A stretch of DNA of 64,000 bases from Danxiaibacter flavus (GCF_041060425.1 NZ_JAULBC010000002.1:496001-560000), one strand, 5' to 3'; positions 1 to 10,549 are shown, counted from the stretch's first letter. Program-made: numbers and translations. The notes: a model not told the origin generated them from the letters alone.

Positions 1-2023
1 GTGCTATCGGCTGCCTGTCTGCAGGGTTAGACATGATGAAATATTTTGTATTCAACATGTTATAAACGTGCATATTGCCCTTGGAAAGCTGATTTTCTAT
101 TAAATCCTGATACAATGCAAGTTTTGCAGGGTGATATCCGCCTACTGAATTGAAATAGTAAGATGCACGGGAATCTTCAAATGGACTGCCGGCAGTTTGA
201 TCGAATACCCTGAAATAACCAGTGTCCTGCTTAATCTGTGTATCAGCCCTGTTTAATGCAAAGCTACCCAGGAAATCATCAGACGTAACAAAATGATCGC
301 TATTCAAATAACGCAGATCCACATTCACCTGATCAATGAAACTTAGCAGCACTATAGCGATCAGTGCGTATTCAGTCTTGATTCTTTTCTGATATACAAG
401 CCATATTATCGCAGCAAATATTGCAACCAAAACAATTAAACGAAGAAGATCTTTACCATACAGTCCTTTACGATCCTCTACCAGGCCGTTGCTGATGGAT
501 TTGGCCACCTGGGTTGCCTGCTGACTTACCTGCGGTGAAGGAGCTTTTCCCTGGCTATACATCTGAGCCAGGCTTCCGGAAATCAACTCATTAACCTGTT
601 TGTCCCTGGTTCCCATAAAATCAGAACTGAAGTATGTAACAATAAGCACGAGAACAACAGCACCGGTGATCACGCCGGTCAATTTCAGTTTCTTGAAAAA
701 TACCTGCTTATCTAAATTTCCATAGAACATTTCCTGCAATGCCATTGCAGCCAGCAGACAAAATGTAAACTGGGGAATGATCATTGCCATCGAAGGCGCA
801 CGGAACTTATTATACATCGGCAAATGATCGAACAGAAAATAGTTAATCGATGAGAAGTTGCTACCCCATCCGAGTACTATGCCAACGATGGTTGCCGCAA
901 TAATCCAGCCAATATGCCAGCTACGGACAAATACTAAACCAGCGATAAACAATATACAGATAATTGCTCCAAGGTAAACCGGCCCTGACGTACTTGGCTG
1001 ATTGCCCCAATAAGAGGACATGTATTGATAGAAATAATTAATCGCCTCGTTAGGTAGTGAAGCGTTCTGCATGGCTTCTACGGCCTTACTATTTTCTCCA
1101 AGCTCTGCAGGTCCCGACCCACCTCCATTATAAGCTGGTAATACAAACGTCATTGTTTCACCTACTCCATAACTCCACATGAAGGCATAATCTTTATCAA
1201 GCCCCCCTTTTGTTTTGTTGTTATCATTTGCTGTTGTTGCCAGCTCTGACCTTCCACCGCGCATGGTCTCCTTGGCATACTCATATGTGGTAAATGTAAT
1301 TACCGAGTTTGCGAGAAAACCTAAAATTGCTGATCCCGCGATTAATATCGCACAGAGAAAGAGATGTTTGAATTCTTTTGTTTTGAATGTCTTGATGAGG
1401 TAAGCAACACCGATGCAAAGAAGTATCAGCAAGAAATAATAAACGATCTGCATGTGGTTCTGTCCAATGAAAAGCGTCCAGAAGATGACCGAGACCGCTA
1501 ACCCGAGCCAGTACCGTCGTTGAATCAATAAAATAACGCCGGCTATAACGGCCGGAGCATACCCCATTGCCGCAAATTTTGTTATATGACCAACTTGTAC
1601 CAGTATTACATTGTATGATGAAAATGCATAAGCCAACGCACCGAATATTCTGATCCAAAACTTAAAGTTGAGTGTACAACCTAATATGTAAAAACACACG
1701 CACGCAATAAAGAATAAGTTCGCAGGTTGCGGCAGAAAATTAATTGCATAGCTAAGCATGCTAACCGAAATGTGGTTCTTATCTTCCACCAATATTTGAA
1801 ATGCCGGCATACCGCCAAACATACTGTTTGTCCACAAGGGATAATATCCATGCTTTTCTTTAAAATCGATCGACTGCTGGGCCATTCCTTTAGCGCCAAC
1901 CATGTCGTGCTGATTTACAACAAGGCCTTTTAATGCAGGAAGGCAGTAAAAGCAAGAGATTACCAAAAAGATTGCTATAGCGAAAACATGAGGCTTTATC
2001 TTTTCCCAAAAAGTCTTATTCAT
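1..2023 (-). CDS. YfhO-family multispanning membrane protein (3' end outside window)
   Basis: The frame is open from ATG at 2023 to the left edge, giving about 674 residues without a stop, so the C-terminus is missing. The N-terminus (MNKTFWEKIKPHVFAI) leads into a first membrane helix, and many hydrophobic segments follow, separated by a loop with GGMPAF. This layout, with periplasmic stretches after an early GG motif, fits the YfhO family (PF09586), which in Firmicutes is tied to glycosylation of lipoteichoic acid or other envelope glycans; the substrate in Bacteroidota is not established. The neighbour gmd also serves glycan synthesis. Family call is by recognition of the sequence pattern; function is inferred. 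Confidence 0.7.
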   Translation of the reverse strand, partial: MNKTFWEKIKPHVFAIAIFLVISCFYCLPALKGLVVNQHDMVGAKGMAQQSIDFKEKHGYYPLWTNSMFGGMPAFQILVEDKNHISVSMLSYAINFLPQPANLFFIACVCFYILGCTLNFKFWIRIFGALAYAFSSYNVILVQVGHITKFAAMGYAPAVIAGVILLIQRRYWLGLAVSVIFWTLFIGQNHMQIVYYFLLILLCIGVAYLIKTFKTKEFKHLFLCAILIAGSAILGFLANSVITFTTYEYAKETMRGGRSELATTANDNNKTKGGLDKDYAFMWSYGVGETMTFVLPAYNGGGSGPAELGENSKAVEAMQNASLPNEAINYFYQYMSSYWGNQPSTSGPVYLGAIICILFIAGLVFVRSWHIGWIIAATIVGIVLGWGSNFSSINYFLFDHLPMYNKFRAPSMAMIIPQFTFCLLAAMALQEMFYGNLDKQVFFKKLKLTGVITGAVVLVLIVTYFSSDFMGTRDKQVNELISGSLAQMYSQGKAPSPQVSQQATQVAKSISNGLVEDRKGLYGKDLLRLIVLVAIFAAIIWLVYQKRIKTEYALIAIVLLSFIDQVNVDLRYLNSDHFVTSDDFLGSFALNRADTQIKQDTGYFRVFDQTAGSPFEDSRASYYFNSVGGYHPAKLALYQDLIENQLSKGNMHVYNMLNTKYFIMSNPADRQPIA

Positions 2024-2194
2024 GGAATATTATATTTACAAGTTGGCAAAATAAGGTTATTTCACTGCAAAATTTCTCTTCCACTCTATTTTTAAGAGAA
2101 ATATTTTGGGCAAAAAATGATATGTTTCATACTAAAAAAGAGCTATTCGCATGTAACCAGCAAATAACTCTTTTTACTAATATTATCGGTTTAA

Positions 2195-3262
2195 TTATTT
2201 TTTTCTTGCCTGGTATTCCATTTCAGCGGCCATCATCTCCTTTACCAATGCGGGTAAATCATATTTCGGCTGCCAGTTCAATTTTGTTTTTGCTTTTGCC
2301 GCGTCACCTATTAAAAGATCAACTTCTGCCGGACGGAAATAACGCGGATGTATTGCGACCACCAATTTTCCAATTTCAAGCTGATACTTAGGATTACTGC
2401 ATGAAGCAACATATGCTTTCTCTTCTTCTCCTATTCCTTTGAACTCAAGCGTTATACCTATCTCTCCGAAGGCCATTTTTACAAAATCCCTTACAGAAGT
2501 AGTTATTCCTGTTGCTAAAACAAAATCTTCGGGTTTTTCCTGCTGCATCATTAACCACATACCTTCTGCATAATCTTTTGCATGCCCCCAGTCCCTTTTT
2601 GCGTCAAGATTACCCAACAATAGTGTGTCTTCGATCCCAAGCGCTATCTGGGCTACACCAATGGTAATTTTCCTTGTTACAAAACTCTCACCTCTCAACG
2701 GACTTTCGTGATTGAAAAGTATTCCATTGATCGCAAACAGATCATAAGCTTCACGGTAGTTTACTGTAATCCAGTAACCGTACAATTTAGCAACACCATA
2801 CGGGGATCTTGGATAAAAAGGAGTAGTTTCTGTTTGAGGTATAGCCTGCACTTTTCCGTAAAGTTCAGATGTTGAAGCCTGGTAAAATTTAGTCTTCTTT
2901 GTCAACCCTAAAATGCGGATAGCTTCCAATATTCTTAAAACGCCAATCGCGTCAGCATTTGCTGTATACTCGGGAGTTTCGAAACTTACCTGCACATGAC
3001 TTTGTGCTGCGAGGTTGTAAATTTCATCTGGCTGAACCTGCTGAATAATTCTTATAATGCTTGAAGAATCAGTCATATCGCCATAATGAAGATGGAATCT
3101 GTCAGCTAACTTATCGTTGAAGAAAAGATGATCGATTCTGTCTGTATTCATCAATGAACTACGGCGTTTAATACCATGCACATTATATCCTTTTTCTAGC
3201 AGCAATTCAGCAAGATAAGCTCCATCCTGCCCTGTAATCCCTGTTATTAACGCTGTTTTCAT
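2195..3262 (-). CDS. gmd: GDP-mannose 4,6-dehydratase
   Basis: Converts GDP-D-mannose to GDP-4-keto-6-deoxy-D-mannose, the first committed step to GDP-fucose and related deoxy sugars, in the cytoplasm. An extended short-chain dehydrogenase: the NAD(P)-binding GITGQDG is at residues 8-14, STSELYGK at about 130-137, and YGVAK at 155-159, so Thr131, Glu133, Tyr155 and Lys159 match the family's catalytic set. Length 355 aa is slightly shorter than the E. coli enzyme. The start was set at ATG 3262 because the protein there begins MKTALITGITGQ, as in homologues; nine in-frame codons upstream add nothing recognisable. No fucose synthase (fcl) lies nearby, so the final sugar cannot be told. Confidence 0.95.
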   Translation of the reverse strand: MKTALITGITGQDGAYLAELLLEKGYNVHGIKRRSSLMNTDRIDHLFFNDKLADRFHLHYGDMTDSSSIIRIIQQVQPDEIYNLAAQSHVQVSFETPEYTANADAIGVLRILEAIRILGLTKKTKFYQASTSELYGKVQAIPQTETTPFYPRSPYGVAKLYGYWITVNYREAYDLFAINGILFNHESPLRGESFVTRKITIGVAQIALGIEDTLLLGNLDAKRDWGHAKDYAEGMWLMMQQEKPEDFVLATGITTSVRDFVKMAFGEIGITLEFKGIGEEEKAYVASCSNPKYQLEIGKLVVAIHPRYFRPAEVDLLIGDAAKAKTKLNWQPKYDLPALVKEMMAAEMEYQARKK

Positions 3263-3372
3263 AATTTTCCTATTCTTAAAAGGCTCCAAAAATAGTACTT
3301 AAACGCTAAGTACCAACTTTCTTGAAAAATGTACATACGAAATAACTTTTTCTTATATGACTAGGGGTTAGC

Positions 3373-6072
3373 TCATTTTATAAGCACAAAACTTCCTTTT
3401 CGTATAGCATCTCCACAGAGTGTTTTAGCTTTTATATCGTAGATATATGTTCCTGAGGGTTGTGGTAATCCTTTATAGATTCCGTTCCATTTAGCGCCTG
3501 GATTAGTGGTGTAAAACACTCTTTGCCCCCACCGGTTGTAAATTGAAAATTCCAGGTTACGAACAGCTCCCCATTTGGTTAAGCCATAATAATCGTTAAG
3601 ACCGTCGCCGTTGGGCGTGAAAGCAGTTGGCATAAAATTGCCATTCAGAGCTGTGTTGGTAACAACTTTAACAACGACGGAATCCAGGCTTTCACAATTA
3701 TTAGATGCCTTTCCTTTTACATAATAAGTGGTATTTTCCAGCGGTCTTACTATTATTTTATTGCCTGAAACCTTGGTTATATTTTCAGATGGGTTCCAGG
3801 AATAATATAATGCGCCCTGTGCCGTTAGAGTAGCCTCACCTGTTGAGCAATCCAGGTCATTTGATTTTAAAATGGAAATGTGTGGACTTTCCTTCAAATT
3901 TATAGTGGCATACAACGATTCCGTGACTTTGCAGGCCGTATCAGTAGCCGTTATTTCATATACGGTGTTATTCCCTGGAGAAACGATATTATTTTCCGCA
4001 GCAGGGTTATCAACAACATCATTTTGAGAGGTCCAGTAATAAACATCACCCCCTTTTACGGTAATTAAGACTGAATCGCCGTTACAGATATTTGAAACAT
4101 TGGGGCTTACTGTAAACGTCGGTTTGGGCTTATTGGTAACTGTTACCGAATCCCGCGAAGCGCAACCATTTGTCGCAGTTACCGTCAAAGTGTACGTAAT
4201 CGTCTTGTCTATGTATGCTTGGGGATTAATAGTGGAATTGTCGTCTAATCCAGTGGCCGGAGTCCACTCATAAATTCCGTCGCCGGAAGCATGTAACTGA
4301 ATGGTTTGATTGCCGCAAACCGTTGTATCCGTCATCATTAAGATTGTAGGAGACGTTAAATAAGTAACCGTTGTCGAATCAGTATTCGTGCATAAGTTTT
4401 CGTCTTGAACAACTACTTTGTACTTCCCGGCAGACGACACCAAAAATTGTTGGCCGCCGCTTCCATCCTGCCAGAGGTATTTTGTTCTGCCAGCACCGGC
4501 GTCTAACAATAGTGTTTCATTTTTACAAAAAGATGTATCATTAGCCAGCGATATGGCGGGCAGTGAATTTTCCTTAACATTATACGATTTTTGCCCCGTA
4601 CATCCATAGTATTCATATTTCAACCAATAGTTACCTGCTTTCTTTACAGTAATCGAAGTGTCAGTTGTGGATGTGCTCCATTCATAATTTGTATAAATCG
4701 GATCTCTTTTGAGTACAAGACTATCGTTTTTACAAAATGCGGTATCAATATTTTTGATGCCTAAATTGTCAAGAACTACAATCGATTTGCAAAAGGATGA
4801 TTGAGAGGGCAACCCCTCATCTATCAATAAATTAATATTATAAATGCCAGGTTTAGAATAGCTGACTGCCGATGGATGGCGTAATGTAGAAGTACTTACG
4901 TCAGCACCGTTATAGCTCGCAAACCTCAAACGCGTAATTGTGTTATTGGCAACATTTGTTATAAATGCGTACACTTCATTGCCAACCCTGAAAAGCTTTG
5001 AAATTGAGTGTGGCCTTGCCAGATCTCCGATATTGCCAAGTGAAATTGCAGAAGGTTGACTTTTGATGTCATCTCCAAAATCAAATTTTACTATATCTCT
5101 CGTGTACCCATTTACGGCAAAACCAACAAACTGACCACAGAAATTGAGCAGGTTGAAATCCCTTGGTTCATGCAGCAAATCGCCGGGATTTCCAAGATTT
5201 ACGCCTGTAGGTTGATTTAAAAGGGAGTTTCCAAAATCAAGTCTTGAAAGCGACGCATTGGTTCCATTTATATAGGTTCCTCCGTTTGTTACAAACACGC
5301 TCCAGCTTCCTTTGTCGTTTATCGCATAGATTCCTGTCGGATAATTTAAATCACCAATATTGCCAAGATTTTCTGCCGTTGGTGTATTTTCAAAACTGGT
5401 TGTAAAGTCGAAACGTGTAATTGTATTGTTTTCTGCACTTGTAGTAAATCCATACCAATGTCCGTTGTCAGAAAAGACATAGAGATCGATCGGCTGTTGC
5501 AACCCGCCAATATTACCCCAATTAAATGCAACCGGATTAGGGTTGGTTATATCAGTCCCAAAGGAAACCCTGGTGATACTGGGAATAGTACCGGCAGCAG
5601 GCGATCCTCCTACGATCAATCCATACCACTTTCCTTCATTTTTGATAATTTGGACACCTTCTGTGCCTGAAACGGAGGGCAAAACTCCGCCAAGATGTCC
5701 TAAATCTACGGCTACAGGATTATTCAACATACTATTGCCAAAATCAAGCCTTATCAATTTCCCGATATCAAAATCTATTACAAAGCCGTAAAAGTTTCCA
5801 TTATCCTCAACCATATCCATAAAAACCGGCCACGATAATGTTCCACCGGGATTGCCCAAATTAACTGCTTCAGGCTGCCGGTTAATATCAGCCAGATCAA
5901 AATTCCAATAAAAGCTTTTGCCGCCCGGCGATGTATTTTTTACAGTAACCGGTGTATTTACGCAAACCGTATCAGGAGCTTCAAAAGAAGCCTGGGCGTG
6001 GGCTTTGTTATAGTTGCACAGATTAACAAGAAAGCTAAGAATGATTAGGGTGCCGTAAGTTTTGGTGTTCAT
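3373..6072 (-). CDS. Secreted propeller/Ig-like protein with CHU_C (gliding-type T9SS) C-terminal domain
   Basis: 899 aa. A signal peptide (MNTKTYGTLIILSFLVNL, ending near AHAQ) starts the protein. Residues about 70-400 hold six or so repeats of 50-60 residues built on FGN...LGN(I/P)G(D/G)L, each with a Trp/Tyr-Gly-Phe strand, as in a beta-propeller. Residues about 430-790 are repeated Ig/PKD-like segments with paired cysteines and CxN(D/E)T motifs. The last ~85 residues, from PTAFTPNGDGLND through YNRWGQRVFYT to the terminal GSFVLIK, are the CHU_C domain that targets type B cargo to the type IX secretion system. It should be secreted or surface-anchored; ligand unknown. Monocistronic: a terminator lies upstream and the next gene is 110 bp downstream. 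Confidence 0.88.
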   Translation of the reverse strand: MNTKTYGTLIILSFLVNLCNYNKAHAQASFEAPDTVCVNTPVTVKNTSPGGKSFYWNFDLADINRQPEAVNLGNPGGTLSWPVFMDMVEDNGNFYGFVIDFDIGKLIRLDFGNSMLNNPVAVDLGHLGGVLPSVSGTEGVQIIKNEGKWYGLIVGGSPAAGTIPSITRVSFGTDITNPNPVAFNWGNIGGLQQPIDLYVFSDNGHWYGFTTSAENNTITRFDFTTSFENTPTAENLGNIGDLNYPTGIYAINDKGSWSVFVTNGGTYINGTNASLSRLDFGNSLLNQPTGVNLGNPGDLLHEPRDFNLLNFCGQFVGFAVNGYTRDIVKFDFGDDIKSQPSAISLGNIGDLARPHSISKLFRVGNEVYAFITNVANNTITRLRFASYNGADVSTSTLRHPSAVSYSKPGIYNINLLIDEGLPSQSSFCKSIVVLDNLGIKNIDTAFCKNDSLVLKRDPIYTNYEWSTSTTDTSITVKKAGNYWLKYEYYGCTGQKSYNVKENSLPAISLANDTSFCKNETLLLDAGAGRTKYLWQDGSGGQQFLVSSAGKYKVVVQDENLCTNTDSTTVTYLTSPTILMMTDTTVCGNQTIQLHASGDGIYEWTPATGLDDNSTINPQAYIDKTITYTLTVTATNGCASRDSVTVTNKPKPTFTVSPNVSNICNGDSVLITVKGGDVYYWTSQNDVVDNPAAENNIVSPGNNTVYEITATDTACKVTESLYATINLKESPHISILKSNDLDCSTGEATLTAQGALYYSWNPSENITKVSGNKIIVRPLENTTYYVKGKASNNCESLDSVVVKVVTNTALNGNFMPTAFTPNGDGLNDYYGLTKWGAVRNLEFSIYNRWGQRVFYTTNPGAKWNGIYKGLPQPSGTYIYDIKAKTLCGDAIRKGSFVLIK

Positions 6073-6107
6073 GTTGTTTAAAAAATCAGACCGAATTTAC
6101 ACTAAAT

Positions 6108-6139
6108 AAAAAAGCGGCCTTTTTTCAGACCGCTTTTTT
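6108..6139 (-). terminator. Rho-independent terminator of the DUF2723 gene
   Basis: Immediately after the stop of the DUF2723 gene. Arms 6108-6120 and 6127-6139 pair over 13 bp (AAAAAAGCGG core); the only + strand mismatch becomes a U-G pair on the minus transcript, and the right-hand arm ends in six U. It separates the DUF2723 gene from the CHU_C protein gene. Confidence 0.85.
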
Positions 6140-6142
6140 CTT

Positions 6143-9100
6143 TTATTTCTTTCCCGTATCCACTTTTATCTCTCCTCCACTTTCCAAAGAAGGTGCGGGT
6201 TGCTTATTAAATTCTTTTTCGTACTCGTCCAGATCCTGGAGCATTTTAGCTGTGTTGCTCTTGTCGTAAGACATATTATCTGCCTTGGCGCCAGTAAGCG
6301 AGTTGTAGAACTTCATCTGCTGCTGCAAGTCTTTTCTTACACTGTTCAATACTTTAGAAGCTAAAGCGTTATCGCCAGCCCTGTACGCGGCTTCCATAAA
6401 GATCATGGAAAGACGGTTATGCTCATTTCCGCGTGATGCCATTCCGTAAGGGAAGTTTTCCTGCAGCATCATCTTATCTGCCTTTTCAAGTACTTTCTTA
6501 GCATCTTCTTTCCTGTTCTTGAAAGAAAGATCCAATGCGCTTTCTGCATGTGCACGGCGAATTGTATTCAGATGTCTGCGGTTTTCTTCATCAAAATATA
6601 CACCTGGCAACTCGGCATTACCATAAGCGAATTTTTTCATGATATTGTCGAACATCTTATTGGTATTGAAATAATCCCCGGCAACTGGAACAAGTCGATA
6701 GGATAAACCATCTTTACGCAGGTAGTTACCAAATCCAAGTTCACCATAGTTCTGTGTGAAATAAATCGGGCGTTTCCATTTGTTGGCTGCGATCACATCC
6801 AGCACAGCGAGATCATTTTTCATCAATGCACCGCGTGGTATTTCAAATCTTACTTCGCTTAAAACACTATCAGTTGCATTTACTGTTCCGTTTGCTTTTA
6901 CAACATTCACATCTACTGGCACAGATACTTTTCTAACAGGGAATGTGTGATAAATATCATCGCCTCTTGCCTCTACTTTGTCCTGATCATTGCTACGGAT
7001 ATAACTCATTACATCAGACAGGAAGTAGTATTTGTTCTCCGGGAACTGAGGCTTTGGACGATACATTACATAATCGCGATTTCTACCTTCAATCTGATCC
7101 GGAGTTAAGGAAAGATCGATAGCCGGACTGTTGTTCACTTTGTAGCGTAACTGGTTGATATACCAGTCAATACCCAACAGTGACGTGTTGATCACGCGGA
7201 TGTCAGGACGGATGCCTTCAACTTCCTGTGCGTACCATAAAGGATAAGTATCGTTGTCACCGAATGTGAAAAGGATAGCATTCTGATCGCAACTTTCCAG
7301 GTAATCTTTTGCAAGATCCCTTGCCAGCTCTTTCTTGCTGCGGTCGTGGTCATCCCACTCCTGCTGCGCCATTACTACCGGTACTGCTAACAAACACACC
7401 GCAGTAGCGATTGCCGAAGCGGTAGTTTGATTAACCGCTTTTGCTAACCAGTCTTTTACTTTCAATACACCAAGACCGATCCAGACAGCGAAGGCATAGA
7501 ATGAACCTACGTAAGCATAATCACGTTCACGTGGCTGGAAGCCTGCCTGGTTCAGATAAATAACAATGGCAAAACCTGTAAAGAAGAACAACAGGAAGTT
7601 TACAAAACCATCGTCGCCTCTTCTTTTAAACTGATAGAAGAATCCGATGATACCAAGTATTAATGGCAATGCGAATAACGTGTTGTGTGCCTTATTGTGT
7701 TTCAGGCTATCTGGCATCAATGACTGATCGCCATAGAAAATGTTGTCAATGAAAGGTATACCGGTGATCCAGTTGCCGTCTCTTACATTGCCTGTAAATA
7801 CGCCCTGAACATCATTTTGTTTACCGCTGAAATTCCACATGAAATAACGGATATACATGTAGTAATTCTGGTAGCTGACAAAGAATTTCAGGTTATCCAT
7901 GAAATCGGGACCACGCTCATATGTACCATCTTTCATTTTGCCGATGTTCATGAACATTGCATAGTAATCAGCATGCTGCTGATCATTGCTTGCATCCCAC
8001 ATACGGGGGAAAACCATTTTATCTTCAGAAGCGTAGATCGGATGACCGTCTTTGCCAATAACGATATATTTATCTTTCGCCTTTTGATACTTGGTTGAAG
8101 TTTCTCTGTAAGAAACAGCCTGCGCATTAAATTTCTGTCCGTACAGGATTGGAAAATCACCATATTGCTCACGACCAAGGTAACCCACAAGACTCATTGG
8201 GTTATCAACGTTATACATATCCACAGACGGATTTGCATTACTGCGGATCATCGTTGTCAGGTAAGAACTATATCCAATCAGCATAAATGCAAGGCACCAT
8301 AATGCAAGACGCAAATACGGCCAGCTTTTTTTGGCTGCGTAACGCAATCCAAACCAGATACCTGCAGCAAGAAGAATAAAAAAGAAAATAAACCCGGAGA
8401 AGAATGGCATTCCAAGGCTATTCACAAAGAATATGTCGAATGCGCCCGCTCCTTTAATTGAATATTGAATTACACCGACCTGTACAATGCCGGTAATGAT
8501 ACAGCTAATTGCAAAAAAGATATATGTACCACCATAGTATTCTTTTTTCTCTTTGTTCACTTTTTCAACACCATACAGCAATGCAATGGCAATAATGGTT
8601 CCGAGGATCATCAATCCACCGACAGTTCCGTCCATGGCAACACCTTCAACAGCGTCACCATTTGCGCCGATCAGCGCCAGCACAAACGCAAGAAAGCCAC
8701 CAATTGCAACGCACCAGATAAAATATTTGCGGACCAGCGTATAATTAAACTGGTCTCTCTTTCTAAAGTAATAAACCATCACAATCGCCGGAATGGTCAA
8801 CAGGTTTAACAAGTGCACACCTATAGATAAACCCATCAGGAAGAATATCAAAACGATCCATCTGTCTGCACCTGGTTCATCGGCGGTATGTTCCCATTTA
8901 AGAATGGCCCAGAATACAATTGCTGTAAAGAAAGATGATGAAGCGTACACCTCACCTTCAACAGCGCTGTACCAGAAAGAATCACTAAAAGTATAAGCAA
9001 GCGCACCAACAATACCTGCGCCCATGATACCCCAGATTTGAGAAGAAGTTAATTCAGCGTTTCTTACAGGCTGTGCAATTCTGCGTGCAAAGTGTGTAAT

Positions 9101-9388
9101 TGTCCAGAAGAGGAAAAGGATGGTAAAACCGCTCATTAAGGCACTCATTACATTCACAGCTTTGGCTGCAGTCATAGGGTTGTCACCAAACAAAATAATA
9201 AAGAACCTCCCTAACAATACAAACAAGGGGGCTCCGGGAGGGTGAGGAATCTGTACCTTGAAACAACTGCTCACAAATTCGCCGCAATCCCATAAGCTGC
9301 CTCCTGCTTCGGCGGTAAGAACATAAACAGTACATGCGATCAAACAAATTACCCAACCGGTAATGTTATTAATCCTTTTAAAGTTCAT
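6143..9388 (-). CDS. DUF2723 (TMEM260-like) family membrane protein, putative protein O-mannosyltransferase
   Basis: 1081 aa. The N-terminus carries the family signature: a first helix, then GGSLWDCGEF (residues about 29-38) and IPHPPGAPLF (about 46-55), with a putative catalytic Asp/Glu pair in the first loop, as in GT-C glycosyltransferases. About a dozen hydrophobic segments fill residues 10-680, then a ~400-residue soluble C-terminal part with helical repeats rich in Ala and Lys. Members (PF11028) are related to human TMEM260, a protein O-mannosyltransferase, and to candidates for Bacteroidota general O-glycosylation; the exact sugar here is inferred. The C-terminus (KKVLEKADKMM...) looks TPR-like. 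It sits alone between its own leader hairpin and terminator. Confidence 0.85.
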   Translation of the reverse strand: MNFKRINNITGWVICLIACTVYVLTAEAGGSLWDCGEFVSSCFKVQIPHPPGAPLFVLLGRFFIILFGDNPMTAAKAVNVMSALMSGFTILFLFWTITHFARRIAQPVRNAELTSSQIWGIMGAGIVGALAYTFSDSFWYSAVEGEVYASSSFFTAIVFWAILKWEHTADEPGADRWIVLIFFLMGLSIGVHLLNLLTIPAIVMVYYFRKRDQFNYTLVRKYFIWCVAIGGFLAFVLALIGANGDAVEGVAMDGTVGGLMILGTIIAIALLYGVEKVNKEKKEYYGGTYIFFAISCIITGIVQVGVIQYSIKGAGAFDIFFVNSLGMPFFSGFIFFFILLAAGIWFGLRYAAKKSWPYLRLALWCLAFMLIGYSSYLTTMIRSNANPSVDMYNVDNPMSLVGYLGREQYGDFPILYGQKFNAQAVSYRETSTKYQKAKDKYIVIGKDGHPIYASEDKMVFPRMWDASNDQQHADYYAMFMNIGKMKDGTYERGPDFMDNLKFFVSYQNYYMYIRYFMWNFSGKQNDVQGVFTGNVRDGNWITGIPFIDNIFYGDQSLMPDSLKHNKAHNTLFALPLILGIIGFFYQFKRRGDDGFVNFLLFFFTGFAIVIYLNQAGFQPRERDYAYVGSFYAFAVWIGLGVLKVKDWLAKAVNQTTASAIATAVCLLAVPVVMAQQEWDDHDRSKKELARDLAKDYLESCDQNAILFTFGDNDTYPLWYAQEVEGIRPDIRVINTSLLGIDWYINQLRYKVNNSPAIDLSLTPDQIEGRNRDYVMYRPKPQFPENKYYFLSDVMSYIRSNDQDKVEARGDDIYHTFPVRKVSVPVDVNVVKANGTVNATDSVLSEVRFEIPRGALMKNDLAVLDVIAANKWKRPIYFTQNYGELGFGNYLRKDGLSYRLVPVAGDYFNTNKMFDNIMKKFAYGNAELPGVYFDEENRRHLNTIRRAHAESALDLSFKNRKEDAKKVLEKADKMMLQENFPYGMASRGNEHNRLSMIFMEAAYRAGDNALASKVLNSVRKDLQQQMKFYNSLTGAKADNMSYDKSNTAKMLQDLDEYEKEFNKQPAPSLESGGEIKVDTGKK

Positions 9389-9419
9389 CCTTTTATTGTT
9401 TAAAATTAGCTTTCACTAC

Positions 9420-9444
9420 ATGAATGTCCCGTCGTGACATTCAT
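9420..9444 (-). promoter_or_regulatory. Perfect inverted repeat in the leader of the DUF2723 gene
   Basis: ATGAATGTC at 9420-9428 pairs exactly with GACATTCAT at 9436-9444 around a 7-nt loop, 32 bp upstream of the DUF2723 start. There is no U tract on either side, so a leader hairpin or protein-binding operator is more likely than a terminator. No partner is known. Confidence 0.35.
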
Positions 9445-9623
9445 ATTTGGTTTTTGGTTAAATTAAAATACGGGCAAACCTAATGTAAACTAACGAATTG
9501 CAAAAATGGCAATTTAGATTTATGAATAGATTTTAAAATAAAATCACCAAGCGCCATTTTTTAACCCGCAAAAACAAGTTGCAAACCGGTCTCAAGCCCT
9601 TTATTTACAGCATATTTGTTGCG

Positions 9624-10070
9624 CTATTGCTCGTTCATTTCAGCCGGCTCTCCACATGCACACTCCCATTCTTTACCGAGATCAATGCACGTTACTACGG
9701 TTATTTCGGTATGACAAGGGGCAAAAATGATCCTCAAATGTTGATTATCTTTACTATATCCTTCCACCGCATATCTTTTTTTACACTCGGCAGCTTTTAG
9801 ATCGCTCTTCCGGTAATTGATCTTGCCATTGTGCAAAATATCAATCACTTCAGCTTCATCAATATGCCTGCATTCCATGCGGCAGCGTGCGTGTTTGGAA
9901 TAGTTTATTGCAGTGGGCTCTCTATTGAGACCGCGTGAGTTATAATCGCCCCCATCTGTGACGGTAGCCGGTTTATCGGGTTTTGCGGGATTAGTGCATT
10001 TCCGTATAAAAACCGTGATCAGCGCCAAAACCACCAGCAGCATAAGGGGCAGTACTTTTTTGGTATTCAT
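9624..10070 (-). CDS. DUF4258 domain protein with N-terminal membrane anchor
   Basis: 148 aa from ATG 10070 (MNTKKVLPLMLLVV). One hydrophobic helix at residues 5-23 is followed by a charged linker and then a DUF4258 domain from about residue 55: YSKHARCRMECRHI, then EVIDIL, LRIIFAPC and TVVTCIDLG. DUF4258 is a small fold related to BECR/RelE-like toxins and is often found in toxins or immunity loci; here the anchor and lone position suggest an envelope protein. Six cysteines in the domain are unusual and may form disulfides or bind a metal. Twelve further upstream codons are open, but they lack a signal-like pattern. Function unknown. Confidence 0.7.
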   Translation of the reverse strand: MNTKKVLPLMLLVVLALITVFIRKCTNPAKPDKPATVTDGGDYNSRGLNREPTAINYSKHARCRMECRHIDEAEVIDILHNGKINYRKSDLKAAECKKRYAVEGYSKDNQHLRIIFAPCHTEITVVTCIDLGKEWECACGEPAEMNEQ

Positions 10071-10426
10071 TCCGCCAAGATAGGAAAAGCTTTGAGCTAT
10101 TGGCAATCAGCAATAAGCTTTTGGGCGCCCAATGCCCGATAAGATCTGCAAAAGTCAGGAAAGGTCCTGGTGATTTTTTTGGGGAATTTGACCATAATTT
10201 ATCCCATCGGCTAGCGCCCCTTCAGATACTTACAAACGAGACAATCAAACTGTTCTGATACAGGTTATTATTTCAAAATCTTAGTTAGCGTCCTGTCGTT
10301 CTATCTCAACCCTATTTTTAAAAGACCACATCCTCCCTTACTGAGTACTATCTTTGTCTTGATCTCCTACTGTCTATCCCCTTCCTCTTCTCAATCTTAT
10401 CTCCTTAACATATCTACCCGTTTTGT

Positions 10427-10540
10427 AATCTTACACGTCTTACGGTCTTACCATCTTACGGTCTTACCATCTTACGGTCTTACCATCTTACGGTCTTACC
10501 ATCTTACGGTCTTACTGTCTTACATGTCTTACGGTCTTTT
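10427..10540. repeat. TCTTAC word array (octamer/16-mer tandem repeat)
   Basis: Repeats of the 16-mer CATCTTACGGTCTTAC, itself two 8-nt words of form NNTCTTAC, degrade at the edges into TGTCTTAC and ATGTCTTAC. It occupies the divergent spacer between the DUF4258 gene and mtaB. The same words return at 13386-13498. The rest of this ~490-bp spacer (10071-10426) shows no gene. Confidence 0.9.
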
Positions 10541-10549
10541 ATAAAGTCT

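Noticed and set aside
2122..2391. Plus-strand open frame over the gmd 3' end
   Set aside because: Antisense to gmd; composition and position are those of a shadow frame.
10427..10540. CRISPR array
   Set aside because: The 16-bp words are contiguous without spacers and degrade at the ends; no cas gene in the window.
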